Assembly (NCBI RefSeq): GCF_900580865.1
Contig: NZ_UTBZ01000001.1
Coordinates: 496,001-560,000, forward strand
Direction: 5' to 3'
Length of the DNA stretch: 64,000 nt
DNA from: Pseudomonas viridiflava
GTDB lineage: Bacteria > Pseudomonadota > Gammaproteobacteria > Pseudomonadales > Pseudomonadaceae
The notes under the pieces are model-generated. The model searched no databases, was not told the origin of the DNA, and was given only the letters and a program-made list of their open reading frames with translations. This document shows positions 20,102 to 33,108 of the stretch, piece by piece (the stretch's first letter is position 1; each line of letters begins with the position of its first letter). The position numbers and the translations under genes were made by a program.

Positions 20102-21301
20102 CTACGTCGCAGCGTTCATCCGCTGGTGCAAATCCGGGAACAACAACTGAGCAAACCAAATCGGTAGACCCGGATAAAGATCACGCGCTTTCGGTGTCGC
20201 ACTTTCCACCAACCCCAACTGCACCAAACCTTTCAACTGATCCGTGGCTACGCGATCCGACAGTCCGGTGAAAATCTTGAAGTCGGCTCGACTCAACGTT
20301 CCCTGAGTCAGCAGAACATGCAATGCCCGTGCAGCCTCAGGTTTAATTCCCGCCATTTTTACACGCTCGTGCCACACAAAAATGCTGTGCAATCTTTCGC
20401 GCATATTCGATATGTTCAGCGCCCGCTCGGTATAACGCATTTGGTCGAGACAGGTTTCCAACATGAAGCCGACAAACTCGAACAAGCCTGCTTGAGTCAG
20501 TTGACCACGACCGTCCAGATCTCCGCGGCGGGGTTTGTCGGCATTGGCTAATCGGGCGTAATAGGTTCCCTGCTGTCGAGCGAGACCGCGAGATAACGAC
20601 CAGAGAGGTGAGACCAGCCCAAGTTTTTGCAGTTGAAGATGAGTAAGTAACCTGATGGTTCGCCCGTTGCCATCGATAAATGGATGTACCCAAGCCAGTC
20701 TATGGTGATACGCCATCACCGAAAGCAATCGACTCCGCGCATCCGGCAAACGCCCATACACATTCTGCATTCGAGCGAGCATCGGACTCACGGATTGACA
20801 GGGTGGTGCAGAATGGTTGCCGACCAGAACTTCTCGTCCCCTCACATCGCGCAATTCGCCGGGTACCAAGGGGCTACCGTCGCTCAACATCAATTGATCT
20901 TCGCGGGCTCCGTAGAAGAGTCTTTTGTGCAAACGCGCAACGAAAGCCGGGCTGAAGAGAACTTCCCAAGGAAGGCTCTTATGCATGGACAACGCGCGCT
21001 CGAAAGCCTGCTGCGTACCGATATGCGTCATCGCCAGTTCGGTCAGCTCTTTGCGTTGCCGTTTGGGAGACGTCGGGGCGAGGGTCACCGGCTCGGTGAA
21101 CTGGCCTTCAATCAAGTTACTGTAAAAGCTGCTGGTAACCCGAAGTAACCCGCCGACCCGCTGCAACATGGGGGGAGAAACCATCGCGCTGAGCTTCCCA
21201 GCCTGAAACGGCACCTGCTCAGCCAAATGCAGTATTTCATTCGGAAATACCGGCATAAGCGGCTCAAGCCAATGGGTTCCCAAGACTGTTTCAGCACACA
21301 T
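20102..21301 (-). CDS. Fic-domain protein with N-terminal inhibitory motif and C-terminal winged helix
   Basis: A 399-residue Fic protein. The active-site loop HPFIDGNGRTIR (206-217) matches the full HPFx[D/E]GNGRxxR consensus, so AMP transfer to a Ser/Thr/Tyr of a target protein is likely. An N-terminal inhibitory helix motif is present, S61-NLI-E65-G66 ([S/T]xxxE[G/N], class II), whose Glu blocks productive ATP binding until relieved. The last 100 residues look like a winged helix-turn-helix (ARALHVLLTQGTLSRADFK), as in other long Fic proteins. AGGAGG lies 6 bases before the ATG. There is no antitoxin gene beside it, as expected when inhibition is intramolecular. The cellular target is unknown. 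Confidence 0.92.
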   Translation of the reverse strand: MCAETVLGTHWLEPLMPVFPNEILHLAEQVPFQAGKLSAMVSPPMLQRVGGLLRVTSSFYSNLIEGQFTEPVTLAPTSPKRQRKELTELAMTHIGTQQAFERALSMHKSLPWEVLFSPAFVARLHKRLFYGAREDQLMLSDGSPLVPGELRDVRGREVLVGNHSAPPCQSVSPMLARMQNVYGRLPDARSRLLSVMAYHHRLAWVHPFIDGNGRTIRLLTHLQLQKLGLVSPLWSLSRGLARQQGTYYARLANADKPRRGDLDGRGQLTQAGLFEFVGFMLETCLDQMRYTERALNISNMRERLHSIFVWHERVKMAGIKPEAARALHVLLTQGTLSRADFKIFTGLSDRVATDQLKGLVQLGLVESATPKARDLYPGLPIWFAQLLFPDLHQRMNAAT

Positions 21302-21315
21302 TCAACCTCCTGAAT

Positions 21316-21426
21316 CGCGGATTTATCTGCGGATTCAAGAATACGCTCAAGGCCGCTATTTACCTAGCCTTGAGTTCTGTAGGAGGTTTCTCATACTGAG
21401 GTAATACGCGGATTATTTTGCGGATT
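21316..21426 (-). promoter_or_regulatory. fic promoter with two operator-like double repeats
   Basis: Two copies of CGCGGATT-N4-TGCGGATT lie at 21316-21335 and 21407-21426, identical outside the 4 bp spacer and 91 bp apart. Between them is an 8 bp inverted repeat (CTCAAGGC at 21346-21353, GCCTTGAG at 21367-21374). Read toward fic, a -35 TTGAGC (21345-21350) and -10 GATAAA (21322-21327) with 17 bp spacing place the -10 inside the proximal repeat. A protein bound there should block transcription. The regulator is not identified; the winged helix of Fic itself is a candidate (inference). Confidence 0.6.
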
Positions 21427-21478
21427 TTTTGACAGAAAAAAACCAATAGTGAGAGTCTGGTTCCAATGTCCTACACTA

Positions 21479-21498
21479 GAGCGCGAAATCTCGCGCTC
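21479..21498. terminator. hairpin downstream of glmS, weak terminator candidate
   Basis: GAGCGCGA (21479-21486) and TCGCGCTC (21491-21498) form an 8 bp GC-rich stem with a 4-base loop, 14 bases beyond the glmS stop codon. No run of U follows in the glmS direction, so intrinsic termination is uncertain. Confidence 0.45.
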
Positions 21499-21512
21499 TC
21501 ATGCAAAAATCG

Positions 21513-23345
21513 TTACTCCACCGTCACCGACTTCGCCAGGTTACGTGGCTGATCCACGTCCGTACCTTTAAGCACCGCCACGTAGTACGACAGCAACTGC
21601 AGCGGAACCGTGTAGAGGATTGGCGAAAGGATGTCGTGGATATGCGGCATCTGCACCACGTGGGTGCCTTCGCCGTTGGTCATCCCGGCTTTTTCGTCGG
21701 CGAACACGATCAGTTCGCCGCCACGGGCGCGGACTTCCTGCAGGTTGGATTTGAGCTTTTCCAGCAGTTCGTTGTTCGGCGCGACGGTGACCACGGGCAT
21801 GTCGTTATCCACAAGTGCCAGAGGGCCGTGCTTCAGCTCGCCGGCCGGGTAGGCTTCGGCGTGGATGTAGGAGATTTCCTTGAGTTTCAGGGCACCTTCC
21901 ATCGCCACCGGGAATTGCGCGCCACGACCGAGGAACAGGGTGTGGTTCTTCTCGGCGAACAGCTCAGCGATTTTTTCCACCGTGCTGTCCATGGCCAGTG
22001 CTTCGCCGAGACGGGTTGGCAGGCGACGCAGCTCTTCGACCAGACGTGCTTCGACGCCGTCGGCCAAGGTGCCGCGTATCTGACCCAGCGACAGCGTCAG
22101 CAACAACAGACCGACCAGTTGCGTGGTGAACGCTTTGGTCGAGGCCACACCGATTTCGCGGCCGGCCTGGGTCAGCAGAGTCAGGTCGGATTCGCGCACC
22201 AGCGAGCTGATGCCCACATTGCAGATCGCCAGGCTGGCCAAGAAGCCCAGCTCTTTGGCGTTGCGCAGCGCAGCGAGGGTGTCGGCGGTTTCGCCGGACT
22301 GCGAGATGGTCACGAACAGGGTGTCCGGCTGCACCACCACTTTGCGGTAGCGGAATTCGCTGGCGACTTCGACTTGGCAAGGAATGCCGGCCAATTCTTC
22401 GAGCCAGTAACGCGCGACCATACCGGCGTGATAACTGGTGCCGCAGGCGACGATTTGTACATTGCGGACTTTGGCGAACAGCTCGGCCGCTTGTGGGCCG
22501 AATGCTTGCACCAAAACCTGATCGTTGCTCAGACGGCCTTCGAGGGTGCGCTGAACCACAGCCGGTTGCTCGTGGATTTCCTTGAGCATGTAGTGGCGGT
22601 ATTCACCTTTGTCAGCGGCTTCGGCACCGTCGCTGTACTGCACGGTCTGGCGCTCGACGGCATTGCCGTTGATGTCCCAGATCTGCACGTTATCGCGGCG
22701 AATTTCGGCGATATCGCCTTCTTCCAGGTACATGAAGCGGTCGGTGACCTGACGCAGGGCCAACTGGTCAGACGCGAGGAAGTTCTCGCCCAGACCCAGA
22801 CCGATCACCAACGGACTGCCACTGCGCGCGGCCACCAGACGATCCGGTTGTTTGGCATTGATCACGGCCAGACCGTAAGCACCGTGCAGTTCCTTGACCG
22901 TCGCTTTAAGCGCAACGCTCAGGTCTGGCTGGTCCTTGAGTTTGTGACTGAGCAGGTGGGCGATGACTTCTGTGTCGGTGTCGGAGGTGAACACGTAACC
23001 CAGCGCTTTCAGTTGTTCACGCAGGGTTTCGTGGTTTTCGATGATGCCGTTGTGCACCACGGCGATGTCGCCGGAGAAATGTGGGTGGGCGTTGCGCTCG
23101 CAAGGCGCGCCGTGGGTGGCCCAACGAGTGTGAGCAATGCCGAGACGGCCAACCAGCGGATGCTCGGCCAATGCGGCTTCGAGTTCGCTGACCTTGCCCG
23201 GTCGACGCATGCGCTCAAGGGTTTCGTCGTTGGTGAAGACCGCGACACCGGCGCTGTCATAGCCGCGGTATTCAAGGCGCTTGAGGCCTTCGAGCAGGAT
23301 GGCGGTGATATTACGTTCAGCAACTGCGCCGACAATTCCACACAT
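21513..23345 (-). CDS. glmS: glutamine--fructose-6-phosphate aminotransferase (isomerizing)
   Basis: A 610-residue enzyme that makes glucosamine-6-phosphate from fructose-6-phosphate and glutamine, the first step to UDP-GlcNAc for peptidoglycan and LPS. The ATG at 23345 is chosen because processing must expose the catalytic Cys2 (MCGIVG); AGGAG precedes it. The glutaminase domain fills residues 1-240, with RWATHG and HNGIIENH, followed by two SIS sugar-isomerase domains ([13 protein letters not shown]). The C-terminal [13 protein letters not shown] is the conserved tail that seals the active site. It follows the DeoR-type regulator gene by 2 bases. The 3' end of glmS is also the usual Tn7 insertion point; no Tn7 is present. 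Confidence 0.97.
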   Translation of the reverse strand: MCGIVGAVAERNITAILLEGLKRLEYRGYDSAGVAVFTNDETLERMRRPGKVSELEAALAEHPLVGRLGIAHTRWATHGAPCERNAHPHFSGDIAVVHNGIIENHETLREQLKALGYVFTSDTDTEVIAHLLSHKLKDQPDLSVALKATVKELHGAYGLAVINAKQPDRLVAARSGSPLVIGLGLGENFLASDQLALRQVTDRFMYLEEGDIAEIRRDNVQIWDINGNAVERQTVQYSDGAEAADKGEYRHYMLKEIHEQPAVVQRTLEGRLSNDQVLVQAFGPQAAELFAKVRNVQIVACGTSYHAGMVARYWLEELAGIPCQVEVASEFRYRKVVVQPDTLFVTISQSGETADTLAALRNAKELGFLASLAICNVGISSLVRESDLTLLTQAGREIGVASTKAFTTQLVGLLLLTLSLGQIRGTLADGVEARLVEELRRLPTRLGEALAMDSTVEKIAELFAEKNHTLFLGRGAQFPVAMEGALKLKEISYIHAEAYPAGELKHGPLALVDNDMPVVTVAPNNELLEKLKSNLQEVRARGGELIVFADEKAGMTNGEGTHVVQMPHIHDILSPILYTVPLQLLSYYVAVLKGTDVDQPRNLAKSVTVE

Positions 23346-23347
23346 GC

Positions 23348-24124
23348 TTATTTCTCCTGACTGACAGCCGCGCAAATCACGGTGATACCGCGGGCCTGAA
23401 TCTGATCGCGTGCCTCGCTAGGCAGGCGATCATCGGTAATTAGGGTATGGACGCTGCTCCACGGCAGCTCCAGATTGGGGATCTTGCGACCGATCTTGTC
23501 GGCCTCGACCATGACGATGACTTCCCGCGCCACTTCAGCCATGACCCGGCTCAGTCCCAGCAATTCATTGAAAGTCGTCGTGCCGCGCACCAGATCGATA
23601 CCGTCGGCGCCAATGAACAACTGGTCGAAGTCGTAAGAGCGTAGTACTTGCTCGGCGACCTGGCCCTGAAAGGATTCCGAATGCGGATCCCAAGTGCCGC
23701 CGGTCATCAACAGCACCGGTTCGTGCTCGAGTTCGCTCAAGGCATTGGCGACGTGCAGGGAGTTGGTCATCACCACTAGACCGGGCTGTTGGCCAAGCTC
23801 CGGGATCATCGCAGCGGTGGTGCTGCCGCTGTCGATGATGATCCGCGCGTGTTCGCGGATGCGTTTCACCGCCGCGCGGGCAATCGCCTGTTTGTATTTG
23901 GAAACGCTCTGCGCAGTTTCCGCGACCAGTTCCTGGGGCATGGTGATCGCCCCACCATAACGGCGCAGCAACAGGCCGTGACTTTCCAGCGCGGCGAGGT
24001 CCTTGCGAATCGTAACTTCGGAGGTTTCGAAGCGCTTGGCCAGTTCATCCACACTGACTTCGCCCTGCTCGTTGAGCAAGGCGAGAATGTTGTGACGCCG
24101 CTGCGGTGTATTACGTTTCGACAT
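23348..24124 (-). CDS. DeoR/GlpR-family transcriptional regulator
   Basis: A 258-residue regulator. The N-terminal DeoR-type HTH spans residues about 5-58 ([20 protein letters not shown]). The C-terminal domain has the sugar-phosphate sensor features of this family: [25 protein letters not shown] and a [11 protein letters not shown] stretch. Its position between glmU and glmS, 2 bases from glmS, suggests it senses an amino-sugar phosphate and adjusts glmS expression. That link is inference; the ligand is not shown by sequence. Confidence 0.92.
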   Translation of the reverse strand: MSKRNTPQRRHNILALLNEQGEVSVDELAKRFETSEVTIRKDLAALESHGLLLRRYGGAITMPQELVAETAQSVSKYKQAIARAAVKRIREHARIIIDSGSTTAAMIPELGQQPGLVVMTNSLHVANALSELEHEPVLLMTGGTWDPHSESFQGQVAEQVLRSYDFDQLFIGADGIDLVRGTTTFNELLGLSRVMAEVAREVIVMVEADKIGRKIPNLELPWSSVHTLITDDRLPSEARDQIQARGITVICAAVSQEK

Positions 24125-24228
24125 GGCGTCTTAAGTTTCGATTCGAAAGATAACGGAAGCAATCAAAACCTATTGGCCATAAATCGTCAAGCGGCCGTAA
24201 GACTTTTTTGAAAACGACACAAACAAAA

Positions 24229-24321
24229 ATGTGGGAGCGAGCTTGCTCGCGAAGGCATCGTGTCAGTCAACATCAATGTTGAATGATCTACCGCATTCGC
24301 GAGCAAGCTCGCTCCCACATT
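24229..24321. repeat. REPIN (two inverted REP sequences)
   Basis: Arms AATGTGGGAGCGAGCTTGCT plus CGCGAA (from 24229) and the perfect reverse complement (ending 24321) enclose about 41 bp. The spacer CATCAATGTTGAATGATC resembles those of the copies at 1853 and 16243. The arms carry a compensating change (GCTTGC / GCAAGC against GCCTGC / GCAGGC), which keeps the pairing. It lies between glmU and the DeoR-type gene. Confidence 0.92.
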
Positions 24322-24355
24322 GGATTTTCGTCGCTAAAAAGAAACTGTGGATAAC

Positions 24356-25723
24356 TCAGCTCTTCTTGATCTTCTCCGGCCGCTTCCAGCCGTCAATGTT
24401 CTTCTGCCGCGCTCGACCCACGGCCAACTGGGCGTTATCCACATTCTGCGTAATGGTCGACCCGGCCGCCGTGGTCGCCCCTTCGGAGATATCCACAGGC
24501 GCCACCAACGAATTATTGGAGCCGATGAACACGTCTGCACCCAACACGGTTTTCCACTTGTTGGCGCCATCGTAGTTGCAGGTGATGGTGCCCGCGCCGA
24601 TGTTGGTGCGCGCACCGATTTCGGCATCGCCCAAATACGTGAGGTGACCGGCCTTGGCGCCTTCGCCCATGTGGGCATTTTTCAGTTCAACAAAGTTACC
24701 CACATGCGCGCGCGCTTCAAGCACGGTGCCTGGACGCAGACGTGCGAACGGGCCGGCATCGCTGCCCTCGCCCAGAACGGCACCTTCAATGTGCGAGTTG
24801 GCCTTGATCACCACGCCTTTACGCAGGGTGCTGTCCTTGATCACGCAGTTCGGGCCGATGACCACGTCGTCTTCAATAACCACGTTGCCTTCAAGGATCA
24901 CGTTGATGTCGATCAGCACGTCACGACCTACGGTCACTTCGCCACGCACATCGAAACGTGCCGGATCACGCAAGGTGACGCCTTGCGCCATCAAACGACG
25001 GCCGGCGCGCAACTGGTAATGACGCTCCAGTTCGGAAAGCTGCTTGCGATCGTTGGCGCCCTGCACTTCCATCGGGTCGTGCGGTTGTTCGGTGGCAACA
25101 ACCAGACCATCGCTCACCGCCATCTCGATCACGTCGGTCAGGTAGTACTCGCCCTGGGCATTGTTGTTCGACAGACGACTCATCCAGTCCGCCAGACGAT
25201 TGGCCGGTACCGCGAGAATGCCTGTGTTGCCTTCAGTTATGGCGCGCTGGGCTTCGCTGGCATCTTTGTGCTCAACGATGGCAGCGACCTTGCCGTCGGC
25301 ATCGCGCACGATGCGGCCGTAACCGGTCGGGTCGTCCAGCTCGACGGTGAGCAAGCCCATTTGCCCGGTCACAACATGCTTGAGCAGCCGTTGCAGGGTT
25401 TCGACTTCAATCAGCGGCACGTCACCGTAGAGGATCAGCACGGTGTCGGCAGTAATGAACGGCACCGCTTGAGCAGTGGCGTGGCCGGTGCCGAGTTGTT
25501 TGTCCTGCAGGACGAAATTCAGATCATCAGCAGCCAGACGTTCGCGCACCACATCCGCGCCATGGCCGATGACCACATGGATGCGCTGTGGATCAAGTTG
25601 CCGGGCGCTGTGGATAACATGACCCAGCATGGAGTTGCCGGCAATCGGATGCAGCACTTTCGGCAGCGCCGAACGCATACGGGTGCCTTGACCGGCCGCG
25701 AGGATAACGATTTCAAGAGACAT
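24356..25723 (-). CDS. glmU: bifunctional UDP-N-acetylglucosamine pyrophosphorylase / glucosamine-1-phosphate N-acetyltransferase
   Basis: A 455-residue cytoplasmic enzyme catalysing the last two steps of UDP-GlcNAc synthesis. The N-terminal uridyltransferase domain has the signature [14 protein letters not shown] (11-24). The C-terminal half is a left-handed beta-helix of hexapeptide repeats ([20 protein letters not shown], then [20 protein letters not shown]). The length is standard. It lies upstream of the DeoR-type regulator and glmS on the same strand, separated by a REPIN, so the UDP-GlcNAc genes are clustered. An intrinsic terminator separates it from atpC. Confidence 0.97.
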   Translation of the reverse strand: MSLEIVILAAGQGTRMRSALPKVLHPIAGNSMLGHVIHSARQLDPQRIHVVIGHGADVVRERLAADDLNFVLQDKQLGTGHATAQAVPFITADTVLILYGDVPLIEVETLQRLLKHVVTGQMGLLTVELDDPTGYGRIVRDADGKVAAIVEHKDASEAQRAITEGNTGILAVPANRLADWMSRLSNNNAQGEYYLTDVIEMAVSDGLVVATEQPHDPMEVQGANDRKQLSELERHYQLRAGRRLMAQGVTLRDPARFDVRGEVTVGRDVLIDINVILEGNVVIEDDVVIGPNCVIKDSTLRKGVVIKANSHIEGAVLGEGSDAGPFARLRPGTVLEARAHVGNFVELKNAHMGEGAKAGHLTYLGDAEIGARTNIGAGTITCNYDGANKWKTVLGADVFIGSNNSLVAPVDISEGATTAAGSTITQNVDNAQLAVGRARQKNIDGWKRPEKIKKS

Positions 25724-25783
25724 GACTGGCTACCAATCCTGGGTGGTCAGCAACTGCGACCGGGTTTCGGGAATTCGGAAAAG

Positions 25784-25813
25784 AAAAAAGGGTAGCCGAG
25801 GCTACCCTTTTTT
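25784..25813. terminator. bidirectional intrinsic terminator of the atp operon
   Basis: The stem GGGTAGCC / GGCTACCC (25790-25807) is flanked by A6 on the left and T6 on the right. It lies 28 bases past the atpC stop in the direction of transcription and is a textbook Rho-independent terminator. Confidence 0.93.
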
Positions 25814-25841
25814 ATCAATCGCACAACAAGCGGCTGACGGA

Positions 25842-26267
25842 TTAACCGCCAAACTTCTTGCGGATCTGCTGGACGGTGCGCAGCTGTGCTGCAGCCTCGG
25901 CCAGACGTGCGGACGCAGCTCCGTAGTCGAAATCTGCGCTCTTCTCGTGCAGAGCAGCTTCGGCAGCCTTGAGAGCTGCCTGGGCTTGAGCTTCATCCAG
26001 GTCGGCGGCGCGTTGCACGGTATCGGCAAGCACCTTGACCATGTTCGGCTGAACCTCGAGGAAACCACCGGAGATGTAGAACACCTCGGCTTCCCCGCCT
26101 TGCTTGATCAGGCGGATCGGACCTGGCTTCAGATTAGTGATCAGCGGCGCGTGACCCAGAGCGATACCAAGATCACCCAGTGCACCGTGCGCAATCACCA
26201 TCTCGACCAGGCCGGAAAAGATTTCCCCTTCCGCGCTGACGATATCGCAATGGACTGTCATAGCCAT
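25842..26267 (-). CDS. atpC: ATP synthase F1 epsilon subunit
   Basis: A 141-residue subunit of the central stalk. The N-terminal beta-sandwich ([33 protein letters not shown]) is followed by the two-helix C-terminal domain that can inhibit ATP hydrolysis ([18 protein letters not shown]). It is the last gene of the operon, 45 bases after atpD, and is followed by a strong terminator. Confidence 0.97.
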   Translation of the reverse strand: MAMTVHCDIVSAEGEIFSGLVEMVIAHGALGDLGIALGHAPLITNLKPGPIRLIKQGGEAEVFYISGGFLEVQPNMVKVLADTVQRAADLDEAQAQAALKAAEAALHEKSADFDYGAASARLAEAAAQLRTVQQIRKKFGG

Positions 26268-26312
26268 CTGATTGCCTCAACCTAAATTAGCGCCCGTTGC
26301 CGGGCGCCGGGA

Positions 26313-27719
<1,407 letters not shown>

Positions 27720-28580
27720 TTAAACCGCGGCAGCGCCGCCGACGATTTCCGAGATCTCTTGGGTGATCGCAGCCTGACGCGCCTTGTTGTAGATCAGCTG
27801 CAAATCGCTGATCAAATCACCGGCGTTGTCGGTAGCGTTCTTCATCGCGATCATCCGCGCAGCTTGTTCAGCCGCGTTGTTCTCGACCACCGCCTGGTAG
27901 ACCTGCGACTCAACGTAGCGGACCATCAAGCCGTCAAGCAGCTCTTTGGCATCCGGTTCGTAGAGGTAGTCCCAGTGGTGCTTGAGATCCTGATCCGGGG
28001 TGGCCACCAGTGGAATCAACTGCTCCACGGTAGGCTGCTGCGTCATGGTGTTGATGAACTTGTTGGACACCACGGACAGGCGGTCAATACGGCCATCCAG
28101 GTAGGCATCCAGCATCACCTTGACGCTGCCGATCAGATCATTGATCGACGGCTCTTCACCCAGGTGGCTGATAGCTGCAACGACGTTACCGCCGAAGTTG
28201 CGGAAAAAGGCCGCACCCTTGCTACCAACGACACACAGATCAATCTCGACGCCGTTTTCGCGGTTTACCGCCATGTCCTTGACCAGGGCCTTGAACAGGT
28301 TGGTATTCAAGCCGCCGCACAAACCACGGTCACTGCTCACCACAACATAACCGACACGCTTGATGGCGCGCTCGATCATGAACGGGTGGCGGTATTCCGG
28401 GTTGGCGTTGGCCAGATGCCCAATAACCTGGCGGATACGCTCCGCATAAGGACGGCTAGCAGCCATGCGCATTTGTGCCTTGCGCATTTTGCTGACCGCC
28501 ACTTTTTCCATGGCGCTGGTAATCTTTTGCGTGCTTTTGATGCTCGCAATCTTACTGCGAATCTCTTTTGCGCCTGCCAT
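27720..28580 (-). CDS. atpG: ATP synthase F1 gamma subunit
   Basis: A 286-residue rotor shaft of F1. The N-terminal helix [20 protein letters not shown] and the C-terminal coiled-coil partner [20 protein letters not shown] are the parts that form the shaft. The [11 protein letters not shown] motif in the middle is family-typical. It lies 50 bases after atpA and 27 before atpD. Confidence 0.97.
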   Translation of the reverse strand: MAGAKEIRSKIASIKSTQKITSAMEKVAVSKMRKAQMRMAASRPYAERIRQVIGHLANANPEYRHPFMIERAIKRVGYVVVSSDRGLCGGLNTNLFKALVKDMAVNRENGVEIDLCVVGSKGAAFFRNFGGNVVAAISHLGEEPSINDLIGSVKVMLDAYLDGRIDRLSVVSNKFINTMTQQPTVEQLIPLVATPDQDLKHHWDYLYEPDAKELLDGLMVRYVESQVYQAVVENNAAEQAARMIAMKNATDNAGDLISDLQLIYNKARQAAITQEISEIVGGAAAV

Positions 28581-28630
28581 GTAACACCTATCAGGTTAGC
28601 AAGCGGGAGCCTCGCGGCTCCCGCTGCGGC

Positions 28631-30175
28631 TTACCAGGTTTGGGTGGCCTTGAACTTCTCGATACCGGCTTTCATGCCAGCGTCGATTTCGTCATTGAAG
28701 TCACCTTTAACGTTGATCTTGGCCATCAAATCGGCGTGATCGCGGTTGAAGAAAGCAATCAGCGCTTGTTCGAAGCTGCCGATCTTGGCGATTTCAATGT
28801 CAGTCAGGAACCCACGCTCAGCGGCATACAGCGACAGCGCCATGTCAGCGATCGACATTGGTGCGTATTGCTTCTGCTTCATCAGCTCGGTAACGCGCTG
28901 ACCATGCTCAAGTTGCTTACGGGTCGCTTCGTCCAGGTCAGAAGCGAACTGGGCGAATGCCGCCAGTTCACGGTACTGAGCCAGAGCGGTACGGATACCA
29001 CCGGAGAGCTTCTTGATGATCTTGGTCTGAGCGGCACCACCCACACGGGATACCGAAACACCGGCGTTCACTGCAGGACGGATGCCCGAGTTGAACATGG
29101 CCGATTCCAGGAAGATCTGACCGTCGGTGATGGAAATCACGTTGGTCGGAACGAACGCGGAAACGTCGCCAGCCTGGGTTTCGATGATCGGCAGTGCGGT
29201 CAGGGAACCGGTTTTGCCGGTCACTGCGCCGTTGGTGAACTTCTCTACGTATTCTTCCGAAACGCGGGATGCGCGCTCCAGCAGACGGGAGTGGAGATAG
29301 AACACGTCGCCTGGGTAAGCTTCACGGCCTGGTGGACGGCGCAGCAGCAGGGAAATCTGGCGGTAAGCCACTGCTTGCTTGGACAGATCGTCATAAACGA
29401 TCAGCGCGTCTTCACCGCGGTCGCGGAAGAATTCACCCATGGTGCAACCGGAGTACGGTGCCAGGAATTGCAGCGCAGGAGATTCCGAAGCACTGGCAGC
29501 CACGATGATCGTGTTGGCCAGGGCGCCGTTTTCTTCCAGCTTGCGAACCACGTTGGCGATGGTCGATTGCTTCTGACCAATAGCTACGTAGACGCAGAAA
29601 ATGCCGCTGTCTTTCTGGTTGATGATCGCGTCGATCGCCAGAGCGGTTTTACCGATCTGACGGTCACCGATGATCAGCTCACGCTGGCCACGGCCGACAG
29701 GGATCATGGCATCGACAGCCTTGTAGCCAGTCTGTACAGGCTGGTCTACCGACTTACGCCAGATCACGCCCGGAGCAACTTTCTCGACCGCGTCGGTCTC
29801 GGTGTTGCCCAGTGGACCTTTGCCGTCAACAGGGTTACCCAGTGCGTCGACTACGCGACCCAGCAGTTCCTTACCAACAGGAACTTCGAGGATGCGGCCG
29901 GTGCACTTGGCGCTCATGCCTTCAGCCAGAGACTGGTAAGCGCCCAGTACAACGGCACCTACGGAGTCTTGCTCCAGGTTGAGGGCCATACCGTAGACGC
30001 CGCCCGGAAACTCGATCATCTCGCCGTACATAACGTCGGCCAGACCGTGAATCCGCACGATGCCGTCAGATACGCTGACGACAGTGCCTTCGTTACGGGC
30101 TTGGGAGGTCACATCGAGCTTGTCGATGCGGCCCTTGATAATTTCACTTATTTCGGAAGGATTGAGTTGCTGCAT
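28631..30175 (-). CDS. atpA: ATP synthase F1 alpha subunit
   Basis: A 514-residue non-catalytic nucleotide-binding subunit. Walker A is GDRQIGKT at 170-177, and the family signature [14 protein letters not shown] is present near residue 365. It starts 21 bases after atpH. Nothing is atypical in length or motifs. Confidence 0.98.
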   Translation of the reverse strand: MQQLNPSEISEIIKGRIDKLDVTSQARNEGTVVSVSDGIVRIHGLADVMYGEMIEFPGGVYGMALNLEQDSVGAVVLGAYQSLAEGMSAKCTGRILEVPVGKELLGRVVDALGNPVDGKGPLGNTETDAVEKVAPGVIWRKSVDQPVQTGYKAVDAMIPVGRGQRELIIGDRQIGKTALAIDAIINQKDSGIFCVYVAIGQKQSTIANVVRKLEENGALANTIIVAASASESPALQFLAPYSGCTMGEFFRDRGEDALIVYDDLSKQAVAYRQISLLLRRPPGREAYPGDVFYLHSRLLERASRVSEEYVEKFTNGAVTGKTGSLTALPIIETQAGDVSAFVPTNVISITDGQIFLESAMFNSGIRPAVNAGVSVSRVGGAAQTKIIKKLSGGIRTALAQYRELAAFAQFASDLDEATRKQLEHGQRVTELMKQKQYAPMSIADMALSLYAAERGFLTDIEIAKIGSFEQALIAFFNRDHADLMAKINVKGDFNDEIDAGMKAGIEKFKATQTW

Positions 30176-30196
30176 TGCTCTGCTGCCCCTTCAAAC

Positions 30197-30733
30197 TCAA
30201 GATTTCAATGCTTCGGCAAGTTTCGCGATTTTGCCGCGAATCGAGCCATCGATAACCAGGTCGCCGGCGCGGATAACGACACCACCTATAAGGGCAGCAT
30301 CCTCCGCAACTTGCAGGCGCACTTCCCGGTTGAGTCGTGCACTGAGAACCTTGGCGAGTTTGTCTTGCTGTTCTTGGTTCAATGCAAAAGCACTGGTCAC
30401 TTCAACGTCTACCGACTTCTCTTGTTCGGCCTTGTACAGGTCGAAAAGAGCGGCAATCTCCGGCAGAAGCGGGAGACGGTCGTTTTCGGCAACGACATTG
30501 ATGAAGTTCTGTGCCTTGGCATCAAACTTGTCGCCGCACACGTCAATAAACGTGGCGGCCTTTTCTGCGCTCGTCAGTCGCGGGGCCTTGAGCACGCGCT
30601 GCATGGTGTCATCTTGTGACACCGCTGCAGCCAGGCCGAGCATGGCTGACCAATTGGCCAGTTGCTGGTGGGCCTGAGCGTGCTCGAAGGCCGCCTTAGC
30701 GTAAGGTCGGGCCAACGTGGTCAGTTCTGCCAT
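30197..30733 (-). CDS. atpH: ATP synthase F1 delta subunit
   Basis: A 178-residue subunit that joins F1 to the peripheral stalk. It has the N-terminal six-helix domain ([18 protein letters not shown]) and the C-terminal signature [20 protein letters not shown]. It lies 12 bases after atpF. Confidence 0.97.
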   Translation of the reverse strand: MAELTTLARPYAKAAFEHAQAHQQLANWSAMLGLAAAVSQDDTMQRVLKAPRLTSAEKAATFIDVCGDKFDAKAQNFINVVAENDRLPLLPEIAALFDLYKAEQEKSVDVEVTSAFALNQEQQDKLAKVLSARLNREVRLQVAEDAALIGGVVIRAGDLVIDGSIRGKIAKLAEALKS

Positions 30734-30745
30734 GATCGCCCTCGC

Positions 30746-31216
30746 TTAGATTTCAGCAGCCAGTTGGTTAACCAGCTCTGCGTGCGCGTTTTGATCGATT
30801 GTGGCACCCAGGATCTTCTCGGCGCCGCCGACAGCCAGCAAACCCACTTGGGCCCGCAGCTTGTCTTTGACACTGTTCAGTTCCTGTTCGATCTCGGCTT
30901 GAGCCTGAACCTTCACACGGTCAGCGTCGACACGGGCCTTTTCAACGGCCTCTTCGACAATCTGGTTACCGCGTTTCTTGGCTTGCTCGATGATTTCAGC
31001 TGCCTGAGCTTTCGCTTCGCGCAGTTGCTGACCCGCTTTTTCTTGGGCCAACTCCAGGTCGCGAGCTGCACGGCTGGCAGCGTCCAGACCATCAGCGATC
31101 TTCTTTTGACGTTCGTGCAGAGCAGCGATGACCGGAGGCCATACATACTTCATGCAGAACAGTACAAAAATCAGGAACGCAACGGACTGGCCAATCAGGG
31201 TCGCATTAATGTTCAC
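30746..31216 (-). CDS. atpF: ATP synthase F0 b subunit
   Basis: A 156-residue peripheral-stalk subunit. One N-terminal membrane helix ([20 protein letters not shown]) is followed by a long charged helix ([20 protein letters not shown]) that dimerises. It lies between atpE and atpH with a 59-base gap to atpE. Confidence 0.97.
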   Translation of the reverse strand: MNINATLIGQSVAFLIFVLFCMKYVWPPVIAALHERQKKIADGLDAASRAARDLELAQEKAGQQLREAKAQAAEIIEQAKKRGNQIVEEAVEKARVDADRVKVQAQAEIEQELNSVKDKLRAQVGLLAVGGAEKILGATIDQNAHAELVNQLAAEI

Positions 31217-31275
31217 GCCAACACCTCGCAGTTACGTTGTCCATCACATCAAATTACTCGGAAGAATCCGGGTAA

Positions 31276-31548
<273 letters not shown>

Positions 31549-31620
31549 TTACGTCGTATGGTTTAGGTTTTTTAGATTAAAGCGGTAAAACAAATCGTTT
31601 CAGGTGCCCTGTGAAGAGCC

Positions 31621-31642
31621 CCTTCCCGTTTGACCGGGAAGG
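31621..31642 (-). other. intercistronic hairpin between atpB and atpE
   Basis: CCTTCCCG (31621-31628) and CGGGAAGG (31635-31642) form an 8 bp stem with a 6-base loop in the 133 bp gap between atpB and atpE. There is no U-tract, so it is not an obvious terminator. The c subunit is needed in about tenfold excess, and such structures can protect or expose the downstream cistron. The role here is inference. Confidence 0.55.
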
Positions 31643-31666
31643 ACATCAGACTAGTCGAGACTGGCC

Positions 31667-32960
<1,294 letters not shown>

Positions 32961-33034
32961 CACGTTTGCTCTCCAATGGTCGGCTGCCAGAATTCAATAA
33001 CTTGGCATAATTTGTGCCGACAAAATGCGCGCAG

Positions 33035-33063
33035 AGTATAGGGGCGGTTCTGCCCCTATTCAA
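33035..33063 (-). promoter_or_regulatory. sigma-70 promoter of the atp operon
   Basis: Read on the minus strand: -35 TTGAAT (33063-33058), 17 bp spacer, -10 TATACT (33040-33035). The spacer and hexamer edges form a perfect 8 bp inverted repeat, ATAGGGGC / GCCCCTAT (33038-33045 and 33052-33059), so a dimeric regulator or a hairpin in read-through parB mRNA is possible. Confidence 0.7.
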
Positions 33064-33108
33064 CTGTCAGGTAGTGATTTCCGACTGCGCGCTACATGAG
33101 GAAATGTT

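Noticed and set aside
21302..21512. Possible Tn7 or other insertion at the glmS 3' end
   Set aside because: No terminal repeats, tns genes or target duplication are seen; the region holds the fic promoter and a hairpin.
21501..23360. 619-codon plus-strand frame opposite glmS
   Set aside because: Antisense shadow; glmS motifs are complete on the minus strand.
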